From NCBI GenBank assembly GCA_946406115.1, contig OX291552.1:9744836-9808835 (forward strand): a DNA stretch of 64,000 nucleotides. Direction: 5' to 3'. The first letter of the stretch is position 1. Each line of letters starts with the position of its first letter. The position numbers and the translations under genes were made by a program. The notes beneath the pieces were generated by a model that worked only from the letters and a program-made list of their open reading frames with translations, searched no databases and was not told the origin of the DNA. This DNA is from Apoda limacodes (lineage: Eukaryota; Arthropoda; Insecta; Lepidoptera; Limacodidae). This document shows, piece by piece, positions 1 to 12,600 of this stretch.

Positions 1-1450
1 CAGTGCTGGTTACGACGACTGGCATAGGTTCCCTTCGGCAGCTTTGGCAAGCGACCAGAAAGCACGAGTCCCAGAAGGATAGCTCGCAAGTCGCCCACCT
101 ATTTTGCCGATGAATTGGAATTTTGCTTTGGCAGTTGCTTTCTTACTGAACCTCGAGGCAACATTTTATTTGCGTTTTAACTCAGAAATATTCAGATTCT
201 TATTATTACGAGCCGTGTTCCAAGCCTCATATGCAGTTTGTTTCAGAATTTTAGCTTGTCTGCAAGACCTATTAAACCACGGTCGTTTTTTGACGCCGGC
301 AGCTACTCGCGGGTTAGGAATATAGCATACCATACCAGCAAGGATTGTCGCAGTGACTGCGGCTGCGCAGACGTCAGGATCTTCTGAGTTAAAGCAGATC
401 TGCCACCACGGGTATGATGCGTAAAATTCTCGCGATCCATCCCAGTCTGCCGATTTATAGTGCCACACACGACGCCAATTAGTTGGCCCAGATGGATCGG
501 GTTGTGAGCATGATATTTGAGTCCGAACGAGACAGTGGTCCGAGGAGCCAAGAGGGGCATCCACTGAGACGGAATATCCGTCCGGACGAGTAGTCAGCAA
601 AAGGTCCAGTAAGGAGCTCGTATGTTCCTCTATATCTGGTATTCTCGTTGGAGAAAGTACCAGCTGAGAGAATCCATAGATCAGAGCAAATTCATTAGCA
701 GATATCCCAGTTATTGGTTCGAGAACTGAGCCACTCACGATGGAGGGCGTTAAAGCCTCCCTAAAATAACTAGTTCTGCTGTGGGATATTGCTCTAGGAC
801 TTTGTCAGTCGTCAAACTCAGGTGCGTGAAGAGTCGAGTTACGTCCGTGTCACCGCTATGAGACCTGTATAGGGACGCATAGATACGAGTGTGGCCGCCG
901 TAATCTACGCGCACCCACAATATCGACAGGTCCCTGTCTTCAAGGCTATGACGGCGGCGACAGCAGATATCCTCCCAGACGAACATACATACACCGGCAC
1001 GACTCATAAAATTGTGTTCGAGTTTGTAGCCGGGATAGTGAAGGTATGATGTGTCGGCCGGGCAGGATATCTGCGTCTCCGTTAGAAAAAGAATGGTCGG
1101 CTGCGCAGTCTCAAGATGGTGGTGGACTGCGTTAAGATTTTCGTGAATACCCTTGATGTTGCAAAAATCCACATTATATGTGGATGGAATAGGCACTGTA
1201 CAAACTCTTTTCTTTTTCGTTCTCATGGCCATTCTATATAAAAAAAGTTACTAAGACTAAGGATGAGGATTAACTGCACAGACAGCTTAGAGGACATAAG
1301 GTGCCGTTCTAAGACTGCCGAAGCTCGCCACAGATGATACGGTTGCTGGCACGGCGGGCGCAAGGGCCCCTGATCCCCCTCTGTTGTAGTAGCCGGGTCC
1401 ACTCCGGTCTCCTTCTCCGGCACGACTACCACTTCAGATACTTTACACAG
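1..1450 (-). mobile_element. Non-LTR retrotransposon family A, endonuclease part, runs off the left edge
   Basis: Read on the - strand, 1232-750 encodes the start of an apurinic-type endonuclease (ILFLTETQI, then WVRVDYGGHTRIYASLYRSH). 738-166 continues it in another frame with GSSDHCLVRTQ, the SDH motif near the end of such endonucleases, and then enters the linker before the reverse transcriptase. The break lies where the GDFN motif should be: compared with the copy at 61762-64000, one extra base turns ILGDFNAHH into ILGRL-stop. The element is therefore a dead copy. It is very similar to the copy at the right edge but oppositely oriented. Upstream of the endonuclease (1232-1450) the frames are degraded, and I cannot recognise an ORF1. 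CR1 or Jockey clade is inferred from the endonuclease-RT layout. Confidence 0.85.
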
Positions 1451-1502
1451 GCTGGCGGATCAGCCTCCCAGGGCGGAGATTATGTGATCCCTGGGTTCGG
1501 AT

Positions 1503-1720
1503 AAGTCGGTGGTGGCCGAGGGATTTAAAAGTCGGTGGTGGCCGAGGGGTTTAAATTTCACTTAAAGTCCCAAGTGGCGGAGGTTCTAACCCCGGAGTCG
1601 GCGTGTACCAATGAGTCTTTTCTTAATTTCCCAAGTACACTGATTTACACCACTGGCTTTTTGGCGAAGGAAAACATCGTGAGGGAACCTGCATTAGTCA
1701 AAAAAATTAAAAAGACATAT
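1503..1720 (+). repeat. tRNA-derived SINE with duplicated head
   Basis: The head 'ggtggccgaggggttta' resembles a tRNA A box, and 'ggttctaacccc' about 50 bases later resembles a B box. The body then carries 'accaatgagtcttttctt' and 'gaaggaaaacatcgtgagg', a block I know from many lepidopteran repeats. The first part of the head, 'aagtcggtggtggccgaggg', is present twice in tandem at about 1503 and 1529. The open frame over this stretch is a by-product. Confidence 0.7.
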
Positions 1721-2147
1721 GTGAAGTCTCGATCGAAGATATTCTCGATTATGCCGACGTTAGCTATCCTGATCTTACAGTGGAGCAACTTAATTAGTTT
1801 GAGCAACTTATACAAGCGAGTACTTGCCGTGCACTACCTTGTAGTTAATATGATTTTTTTAAAACTAACTATCGAATTGCTTTCGTCTCGGTAGAAATCA
1901 AAAGCATTGTGAACCGTTTCAAAAATTGTATTTCATAACTTTGACGATTCAAAAGTGTTTCTAAAATCCTAATTTGAATAAAAATTTGTGACTTTGACTT
2001 TGACTTCAAAAACCCAGTAGCTATAAATAGTTGAATCCGATACAAATTATCACTGTAGTAGCGCACCTCTGACGCTTTTTTAAATCATTGCATTATTGTT
2101 GGGTGCCGGTATGTATGTGCGTTCGATATGTCAATATTTTTATTATT

Positions 2148-3031
2148 AACTGACCCGGCGAACGTTGTTTCCTTTTTTAAAACAACTGCTGCACCAACCT
2201 ATTGTGAAAGGTTTGTAACTAATTTAGAAACCTTTCCCGGTGTGTGCATAACAAACTTACCAAAATTTCATTAAAATCGATAATAAGGGTAAACACCCTT
2301 ATTGCGTGAGTCCGTCTCGCACTTGGCCCTTTCTTTCTGTCTCAGAAACCTTCCCCGGCGTGTGCATAACAACTTACCAAAATTTCATTCCAATCGGTTT
2401 ACCCTTATTGCGCGAGTCGGACTCGCACTTGACCATGTCCGAATCGCACTTGACCTTTTATTCTGTCTCAGAAACCTTCCCAGGCGTGTGCATAGCAACT
2501 TACCAAAATTTCATTACAATTGGTTTAACCTTATTGCGCGAATCCGACTCGCACTTGACCATTTCGGAAAATCTTTCTTATCGGATGCCTATGTCATACA
2601 AAGTGCACACCCTCCAAGTTTAATGTCTCTAATTCTCTATAAAACGTGGGTGTCCAAACTTGTTTAACCTGTCTGCGGAGGCAGTGCATCTCCCAGTTTA
2701 CGTGTAGGTATGTATAACCAGAAGCCTCTTCATTAGGATCGAGTTGCTAGATTGCGTAATTACTAGTAAGTTTGTAGGTTTTAAAGGTAAAGGTTAAAAA
2801 CAAATTTCAATTGCTAACCTTAGTTTACAGTCTTGTTCTTCTGGTCTTCTTGTCCATCAATAAGCACTGAGTTGTAGCGTGCTCTACTGCCAGCACCTTT
2901 TTCACCAAGTTGTTAACTCGTAAATTTTGCCTGTGGTTTCCAGTGAGTAAAATCTATTGCCAATACTGTACCTCGCTAAGTGATTTACTTTTTAAGGTCT
3001 ACGCGGACGAAGCTGCGGGTAAAAGCTAGTA
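2148..3031. repeat. Helitron-like or similar non-autonomous repeats (composite)
   Basis: The left edge 'ctgacccggcgaacgttgttt' (just after 2148) is one end of a very common lepidopteran repeat; its reverse complement ends in a GGGTCAG-type terminus. The right edge, 'gacgaagctgcgggtaaaagctagt' near 3005-3029, has a short hairpin followed by CTAG-T, a Helitron-type 3' end on the + strand. The two edges point in opposite directions, so this is probably more than one element. No protein-coding capacity is seen. It lies upstream of the first visible Tbh exon; a 5' Tbh exon could be hidden here, but I see none. Confidence 0.5.
2228..2565 (+). repeat. Three tandem copies of a ~120 bp unit
   Basis: The unit starts 'gaaaccttccccggcgtgtg', runs through 'ttaccaaaatttcatt' and ends near 'actcgcacttgacc'. 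Copies start near 2228, 2346 and 2471. A further diverged single copy sits at about 10718 in the long Tbh intron. Confidence 0.75.
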
Positions 3032-3117
3032 CTTATATTTATTAAGTGACTCTGAGCAGATCAGGGGCCTAGTTTTATGTTGCCGCTCCGAATCTCCGAT
3101 GGGCTAAGTCCACCACT

Positions 3118-3378
3118 GATTCGGCTCTTAGCAATATATTTAATACTACTTTTTGCCCGCGGTTCCACCCGCCCTAATTCTATCGGTGTAGGATTTTACC
3201 GGCCAATCCTCAATTATAGAAAAAAACCGACTCACACTTGACGTTTTGAAGTAGCCTATGTCCTTTCTCGGAAATCAAACTCAATGCCGAATTTCATCTT
3301 AATCAGTACAGCGGTATAAGCGTAAAGAGGCAACAGTCAGACAGAGTTACTTTCGCATTTATAATATTAGTATGGATT
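3118..3378 (-). repeat. Helitron-like (Lep1-type) repeat fragment
   Basis: The right part is the reverse complement of 'atactaatattataaatgcg' and 'aaagtaactctgtctg', the 5' start of the repeat seen whole at 5519-5908. The left part carries the 'gcccgcggttccacccgcc' terminal region. Orientation is -. Confidence 0.6.
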
Positions 3379-3446
3379 CATAGCAAGTAATCCCTATATT
3401 CACCAATAACAACATCCTTTTACTAATATTTTACTTTTCTCCAGAG

Positions 3447-3671
3447 CAACACCGTTGGGCAACAAGTGAGTCTGTATTGGATCCAGACGGGGAAATGTCC
3501 CTAAGATGGCGGGTAGACTATGTGGCACGGAAGATTCGTTTTGAGATTTTGCTGATGAAAAATGCTGCAGTTTTCAACTGGTTGGGGTTGGGGTTCTCAG
3601 ACCGAGGGGAAGTATCTAACGCTGACGTTTGTCTCTTGTGGACTGATTACTTAGGGAGGGTACATTTTGGG
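3447..3671 (+). CDS. Tbh: Tbh exon (first visible): DOMON start
   Basis: Encodes QHRWATSESVLDPDGEM to YLGRVHFG. Acceptor 'tttctccag' at 3436-3444; the exon may start at 3445 (AG, phase carried over) or 3447. Donor GGG|gtacgt ends it in phase 0. It includes the GFSDRGEVSNADVCLLWTD segment, the typical DOMON stretch of DBH-like enzymes. Confidence 0.85.
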
Positions 3672-6600
3672 GTACGTAATTTGCATTACGTAATTTGCAT
3701 TAATTAAAATTAAATTCAAATAATCTACGGTCCCATGGACCTAAAAAAGAAAAACAAGCCTTTTTAGTCAACGCAATTAAAATATACGGGCATTTATTCT
3801 ATATATTTTAACACGTTCTGATGAATTAAAATCTACAGGGTACTTCTCGTCAACCTAAAATCATAAAATTTGGCAAAAAGCAAGGTCTCACAGCACAAGT
3901 AGAGGAAAAAACCAAAAACTGTAAATTAATAGTTTTACTAACACAAAAAAATCTGCCCGCCTGTCTGCCGAGAATAAATGCTTTGACCGTGATATCAAAT
4001 TGAAATTAATATAAAATTTAAAAGCTTACAATCCTTGAAAGCTGTACAAAAATCTAGCTTCTGAGTCAAAGCTATTGAGAATACAGCCATTTGCATAATT
4101 TGATACACGCAAATAAACCAAAACAAAAGCAAAACTGGCATCATTAACTTTGGCAAGAAGCAAGGTTTCACATCACAAGTAAAGGAAAAAATCCATAATT
4201 TGTAGCTATATCACATAATAAAAAATCGATTTTAAACTTACATTTTGCAGTTGATGAATTGACCGTAACGTACCTATGTTGATCGTTATATGAGAGATAA
4301 TTTTGTTGGGGAATGGAAAAACGGGCAAAAATTTTCACGACTTGATTCCCGTGATGGACGAACAATCTAAATATACAGTACAGGACCCTTGATGCGCAAG
4401 TCGGACTCGCAATTGTCTCGCTTTTTATTGATGATTAGCTGACCTGGCAAACGTTGTTTCGCTACAGTCCCTATACCTTATATATAATTCCATTATATTT
4501 CATATTCCATCATATATTTCCATTCGAAATAAGGTCCTTTCAAATAGTTAAAGAACTTTGCAAGTAGGTGCAGTGGTTCCGGAGATTACTCTCCACATAT
4601 AAACAAATCTACAACATCTGCTATTTCTCTCTTTCTTTATATATTATTATAGATATTAGCCCAAAAAGGTTCCTAAGTAAATTTTTATATTTCCCGAGTT
4701 ATAAGCTTCCAAAGCAAACAATAATTCTCATTCTACAATTGCGTGTACGACACGTACTTCTTAATTAAGGTTTAGTTAAAGTCTTTTGCTGTTCATTTTA
4801 GGATATGCATTCGGATGAGAATGGTATACTGATAAACGATAAAAAACAAAATTGTGATGGATTTGATGTAGACGCAAGGCAGAGGACAATAACTTTCGAA
4901 CGGTTTTTCGACACTTGTGATGATGACGATTATATTATTGAGGTAAGTAAATAGACATGACTACTGATATTTTAAATTCTAAATGTTTATCTTGCGACAT
5001 TTAGCAAGACTTATAAGTACTTTAACAACCACCCAAGGTGGTCAACCTCAATGCTAGCGTGGCAATTATTGGCAGAACCGCTCAATATGTTGAAAATAGA
5101 AAAACCATAACCCCGACAGTTTGACCCCGGCAGCCCTCTGTCTAGTCCTGGTTATTACTGTTATCATTAACGAGGACCAGACCTAGCAAAATATAAAGCA
5201 TGTTCTTTGGAGATTAATGAAAATATTACTGAGCTGCAAGAGAAGGAAGACAAGCTACGCTGGGAGATCATAGGTCACAACATTACAATTTCTCAGCACA
5301 CAACCCATACAAGGGGTAGAACACACACAGGGAGGTGACGGAAGATTTGCAACGCTTGTGAGTTTGGTATCGTCAACAATTCTCACAGCTCGTCTTTGAA
5401 ACGAGTCAAAGGAGCCAAGCTGGCACCAGCAGAAATGGCAGCAGTACTCCGCGTAGGGCTGGACTTCTGACTTATAAAAAAGAAACCTCTATAAGGAACG
5501 CTGCAAAAATTACAACATAATCCATACTAATATTATAAATGCGAAAGTAACTCTGTCTGTTTGTCTTTCTGTTACCTCTTCACGCTTAAACCGCTGTACA
5601 GATTTAAATTAAATTTGGAAAGGAGATAGTTTGGGACATAGGCTATTTGAAAACATCAAGTGTGAGTCGGTTTTTTTTCTATATTTGAGAGGGTGTCGTT
5701 GAAATTCTACACCGATAATCGAATTTAAGGCGGGTGGAACCTCGGGCAAATTTGGCATGGAGATAGTTTGACTCCGTGGGAAGGACAGAGGCTACTTGAA
5801 AACGTCACTTGTGATTCGGTTATTTTTTCCATTATTGAGGAGTTACCTTTGAAGTCATCCACCAATAACCGAATTTAGGGCGGGCGGAATCGTGGGCAAA
5901 AGCTAGTATAAAATAAAATCTTTAGTGGCGTCTGTCTTCACACTTTTGTCTCAATTAATACTAAACTGAGACTGAACTTTATTTTGATTTGTCTTGTTCC
6001 TGTAGGTTAGGCTACATATAAACAAGTATAGAGCAAAACACAATATGTATGATTTATGCAATATTTTTTACAGGCATATCGTTACATCGGTTTGTTAAAA
6101 ATTTGCCTGTTGTTTGTTGTAGCTCAAGTTAATACTTAAATTACTTTTGTGCAGGACGGCACAGTCCACGTAATCTGGGCCCGAGGAACTGACAAACTGT
6201 TTTTGTCGAATGGACTCTGTCTTTCCTGCATTGCTCAGGAAAACCAAGGATTCATCAGGGTTCGGCTACTGACTATCCCTGCGCAGACCAAGGCCAGTGG
6301 CCGTCAGCTTCGTGTCACCAACAATCAGCTGAAAGTACCCAGCACTGATACCACTTATTGGTGTAAAGTATTGAGACTGCCGGAGTATGTCTTGCAAAAG
6401 AAACATCACATCATACAGGTACTTATACCTTTTTTAATAGTATCTTATAAAGTATAATAGCTTTTGCCCGCGGCTTTGCCTATGCGGAATTCAGTCATCG
6501 CTGTGAGATTCCTACAGTAACTCCTGGAAAAACCAAAAATTGGGTCACGCTATTGCTCTGTTGGAATGGGACATGAACGAACTCTCGTGAACGTGAGATA

Positions 6601-9600
6601 ACTCAAGACTTTACATGTTAACGAGTAATAGTCGACAAACTTATAAAATGTACTTGGAAAAGTAAAAATTTCGTAGGAATTATATAGTAAATTACTTAGT
6701 TAAAGTTGTTAGTTGTGTAAAACAGGTAGTTAATATATGTTTATAAGTCATATCAATTATTATTATTTATGGGAAAATAAAATCAAACATCCTTAACAAC
6801 AATAATTCCTAATTAATGGTAACGTTCGTATATAACGCATTGGTGTGGACGGGGCTTGGTGGTATGGGAGCTTTGAACAAGTGTTTCCTAAACCTAAATC
6901 TCTCTCCGTTTAAAGAATACCATTTTTAGTGTAAACTAAGAAAGTATGGTCATTTCACAAATAAAAACTTGTAATTTCATCCAATGAAGTATTTGATTGC
7001 AGTTCGAATCGACGATTACCGCGGGCAACGAGGGCCTGGTGCATCACATGGAGGTATTTTACTGCGACGCGGGCCCTAACAAAGAGATACCCCTGTATGA
7101 AGGTGATTGCTTCTCACCTAAAAGGCCTGCTATCACCAAGAAATGCTCCAAAGTAAGTCACGAGCAATACATTTATTGTTTTAAGTGTTAAAGTATAGTG
7201 CAAAGCAGGATAGGCGTAATACTTAGTAGATGTAGATATAGGTATGTATAATTTCTCTGGTAAGAGCATCTATATTTTATAACAACAAAAGGTGACAATT
7301 TCCCATATCTCAAAACGAAATCAATTTCAGTAATTCTGATTTCTGATTTTGTATCCATTATAGTATTTCTCATCTCAAAGAGAAGTTAAAAAAATTAACA
7401 TGTAACCTTATTATTTTATTTCTCAAACAACATAGGTTTGGCAAGAATGCATTGTGTAGTTTGTTCTGTCTGTGCTATTGGACATAATATACTATTGTCT
7501 GTGGCTAGGCCTGCTGTAGAAAAGTGGCGCTCGGACTCTTCAGAGCTTATTTCTATTTTCATTTGGATTGGCATCGAAAACTTTTTTACAGTATACAATC
7601 AAAATATTTATTATTTATGTAAAGAGCATGTGTGAGATGCACAAAGGCGCGCACCACACAGCGCAGTAAAACTTCAGAAACAATTATCGCATCACTTCTG
7701 CTATTATAAAGTTAAATATCGACCATACAATTTTTATCGGCAGGCGATGCCGATATATCAGCGGTGTCATCGTTACTACAATATCCCTAAATAATAGATA
7801 TTGAATTCCTCGAACTCAAAGGCCAGAATAATCTTCTGGGTTAAGGCCTTATTCTTTGGTTAAGAAAAAGCAAAATCCCAACTTTAAGTCTAACTAAGAG
7901 ACGAAAGAGCAAAGTGTGTTATAAACACAAATTGATTTAGCCGGTCTAGGGAAGGTAAGCACACAAAATAGCAAAATGAAATCTTTCAAGTGTGCTTACC
8001 ATACTTAGCATTTTTTTTATCTGTGCCGGTAGAAAATACAGCTAAACCAATAAATCTTTCGTTCATTAGAAAAGGACTATGACCAAAAGTGGACTGCTGT
8101 GGGCTGATTGATTGATTAAATTTTACTTTAGTTAATCCTTTTTTTTATATTATTTTTTTTATATTTATAAGCATACCAATTAGACTAAAGATGTGTGCGG
8201 TATTTGAAGGTGAAGGCGGCATGGGCAATGGGAGCCCCCCCCTTCGTGTATCCGAGACAAGCCGGCCTGCCAGTCGGCGGACCCGACTCAAACAAATACG
8301 TCATGCTGGAGGTCCATTACAACAACCCAGGACTTAAAGATAGTACGTTTGTTACTAATGTTATACTTAGGCATAAGGTAGGTTACTTTTACTTATCTAC
8401 TACCTATTTTTCATGACTTACGGTCCCTGTGCGTGGACAGCTTAATATTATTATAAAGACGCTATAAAATGAGAGCCCGGTTACCTACTCTAACAGCGAG
8501 AGGGTGGTCAGCTATATCAAAGTGCAATTGTATTTTGGACCAATAATGCCTCGTAGGCAATGTAGTGAAAATCAATAGAGTGCCTACGCGGGTTAAATAT
8601 ATTGTACTTTAACAAATTCAGAGATGTTTACTATAGTTCGTACAAGTCTATGCCACACACTTTGATGACGAAGATAAAGCCCTATATGATTAAGTAACTA
8701 GGGCAATGAATAACACCACCAAAACCAGTTAGGTTGTCGTTTTGAGGGACTTTAACGCAAAACTGGTAGTTCAAGAACGCAATGAAACAGAGGGAGGATT
8801 CCATAAAAAAAACCGCTTTAGCTTATAATAATAATTTAAACAAAAAAATTTAATAACGGCTATATGGAACTCTAAAGCATGGCCCAAGCCGAGATGCTCT
8901 TGATTGTTTTTTTTTATTTTAGAATATATCTTAAGTACAATAATTGTTTCTTTTAACATTCTAAACGTATAGATAAATATAGGTAAACTAATTGATAATT
9001 TGTTTAATAGCCTGGGTCGACAGCTCTGGCATGGTACTGTATCTGACGGCAAACAAAAGGAAGTATGACGCAGCAATTATGGAGTTAGGGTTAGAGTACA
9101 CAGATAAGATGGCAATCCCGGCCAGGCAAAAATCTTTCCCAGTCAGCGGGTACTGCATACCGCAGTGCACTGGCGTGGTGAGTAAAAGACGACACGATAT
9201 ATGTAGTTTATTAAGTTTCTAGGAAGCATGATTTTCGATAGCCGTTATAATTATATATTTCTATACTTATATGTGCCTATTTATTATGCTCCAATCGTGT
9301 TCATAACGGTATTTTACCAATTGTTCTAAATATACTCCAGGGTTTGCCAAAGGACGGTATAGTTGTATTCGGCAGTCAACTGCACACGCATTTAGTGGGT
9401 GCAGCGGTTTGGACCCGGCATGTGCGGCTCGGCGTTGAGCTGCACCTTCTGAACAAAGACATCCACTACTCCACACACTTCCAGGAAATCAGGATACTGC
9501 ACCAACCCGTCAAAGTAATGCCGGTAAGATAAGCTTAACAGGAGAATATCACAGGGTAGTCAGCTGTTCACGCTCCTAGAGCGATAAATCTTCTTCTTAT

Positions 9601-12600
9601 ATCCATACTAATATTATAAATGCCAAAGTAACTCCGTCTGTCTGTCTCTCTGTCTGTCTCTCTGTCTGTTACCTCTTCACGCTTATACCACTGTACTGAT
9701 TAAAATGAAATTTGGCATGAATATAGTTGAGTCTCAAGGAAGAACATAGGCTCCTTGAAAACGTCAAGTATGAGTCGGATTTTTTCACCGTTTTTTAAAA
9801 ATCATTCCCTAGAGGGCATGACAGGAGATGAAAATTTGTATAAGAATTCCGATATTTTTGTAGGTCAAACCCTAAACAGTTAAAAGTACATAAGTTAATA
9901 AGCCGCCCCCCGTCTGTGTGACCTGCTTGCCAATGTATGAAAAAGGCCCCACGCATCCGAATGCGTGATGAAACGCACACGTACTTGGTTGGTTGTCTAT
10001 CTTCCTGTTTTTTATACAAAGAATTTACATGATTTGGTAACAATATTAACAACACGCAAATCATGTTTTAAGGGTGACTATTTGGAGACAACGTGCGTCT
10101 ACAACACTTTGGAGAGAGACAATGCGACTATCGGTGGTCACGCGATTACAGACGAGATGTGTGTCAACTACATCCATTATTACCCAGCAACGGACCTGGA
10201 GGTGTGCAAAAGCGCCATCTCTAACGTTGCACTAGAGAATTACTTCAAGTTTGAACAAAGGTGATAATATACTTTATTGTGTACTAGCTGACCCGACGAA
10301 CGTAGTTTCTCTTTTTGAAGTGAAAACTTCTTTAGCGGCGTTGTGCACTTTTTTGGTATGGGTAAAAAATGATAAACTCGCGTCAGGTCACGTGTCCTAA
10401 TCCTGGAAATTCGTAAGACGGAAACCGTAATGCCACGTCTATTATAATTTTTATTTTTAGTATTCGCGATTATGAGTAGTACAGGGAGGTTGGATATGGA
10501 ATTTTAATTCTATGACAGATTGCCATGTCAAATATACTACGTCAAAAAAGTAAATAAACAAACATTATTATTTCATGACAATGTCAAAGACATGTCTTGT
10601 GATATATTTGAATGTTAAGCGCGAATCGTGTGTAAAGGTTTTCACTTCTGCCGGCACTCCCGGAGTGCAACTCGTTTTTTTTTTAAAAACAACTGTTCTG
10701 GACGGGTTGTACTAATTCAGAAACCCTCCCCGGCGTGTACATAACAACTTACCAAAATTTCATTATAATCGGCTTACCCTTAGTATGCGAGTCCCTCTCG
10801 CACTTGACCAGTTTTTTCTTTCTCAGTTTTCCCCGCACAACTTATCAAAACCTAGACATGCAGCAGCGTTTTCAGCCAAGTTGGAAAAAAATAAGAAACT
10901 ATCGACACACGAATCATTTCGAGCTACTTTTGACCCCTTCACAACTCGAAACCTATTTAACCCTCATACATGGAATTTGGCAGTTGGCACAGTATATAAT
11001 TAAAAGCCATAAGCTTGTCTAGAATCCACAATTTCATAAATGTAGCATACAGTTATTGGTATAATAACGTTTAAAAAAATCGGCCTGGGGCGAGTCTGGC
11101 TCGCGAACCGAGGGTTTTATTTTTTGTAGATTGTTCTACCATCATGAGATGAAGTCTCACAGGTTAATGCCTTAATTATCAGTTTTTAGTTTTCTTCCTA
11201 TATTTGTGATTTAATTGAATGACAATATTTTATGGCCTGTTATAACAGTTTTTAGGAGTTTTTGTCACTTCTTCTCCCCTTAGGCTAGTTTCCGAAGTAA
11301 TGGTAGTTTAAATGATGTGCATTTGTTGTCGGGCATTTGTGTGGGTGCATATATGTATGTATATGTACGCGTTTGTGTGATGCACCCACTCACGTTCCAC
11401 AGCCAATCCAGGACTGCAACAGATAGGATTATAGACATGTATGTATCTACATGTATGTCTGATTCGTGGAGATATATGAATATACATATTCTATCTCGGG
11501 AGTTAACACTTATCAAGTTAAACGCCATAGGAAGAAACGTGAAAATTTACTTATTTTCTTTTGCCCGGCGATGCAGTCAGTTGAGATTCGCGTTGTTGTA
11601 TTTATTAGGCTTCGGTCTATAGCATAGTTTCAGATATATTCCTGAATCATGACCTCATCATGATCCTGACTTCATGAGGTCACTGGTGTCCGTAGCGGCG
11701 GTGTGAAGTAAATAAGTAAGATTTCGGTATCAAGGCGCCGCGAGGTCACACTCACCGGTCACCCGCACCCCGCAGTCGCAGTATTAGAAATACGAGACGC
11801 TTTTGCGCGGAATGTTATAAAACGAATGCTGCAGGCTATGGATCAAAATTCGCAAAAAATTAAACCAAAAAGTTTGCAACATTCAGCCAAGCTTGTCAAT
11901 TTTCTAAATTTTGCCTTATTTTCTCAACAAATTCTAAAATTCCTTAATTTAGCAAAAAGTACTTGTACGAAATGGTCCCGGGCGCCTCTCCCGTCACCTC
12001 TTTCCGGCAAACTTATAGAAAACAAACCTTCTGGCGCACAAATAAGCTATAAAAACAGGTCTGCAACGAGGTCACCAGTGACCAACGTGGCGTTTTCATA
12101 CAGGACATATTAGGCCACCGGTGACCGACGCGACGTGGCGTTTAACGTGTTATAATTAAATTCCGTCACAGAATTGAGGACTTTTAACGCTTCACATGGT
12201 GTGCCCCCTATGTAAATCTCTAATTCTATTGGAAACTTCAATATCACCGCTAAAGACGTTTTCACCGCAAAAAAAATTTAAGAAAACAGGCGAATTACAT
12301 ACGAAGTGATTTAGCATACACTGCAGTTTGGTTCGGGAAGCGTTCACAAGATTTTTCACGAGCACCTTCGCATTAGGAGAATAGTTTCGCGCTGGGTGCT
12401 GCACAACCTCACCGAAACTCAGAAGCAGGCCCGTGTGGAGTGGTGCTGTGATATTATTAAAAAAATTGAGGCAGTCTCGTCTCGGCGCGTTTACGACATT
12501 GTTACAGGTGACGAATCCTGGATTTATTAATACGATCCAGAAACAAAGCCTCATTCGACAGTTTGGCTGTTTCAAAACGAACCAACGCCTACGAAGTGAA

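Noticed and set aside
1535..1894. 119-codon open frame as a first exon of Tbh
   Set aside because: Its first half is a SINE; no signal peptide or DOMON-like sequence is present.
8343..8377. Longer version of the Tbh exon ending at the donor at 8378 (CATAAG|gtaggt)
   Set aside because: It would put the next exon out of frame and insert residues with no family match; the donor at 8343 gives exact family spacing.
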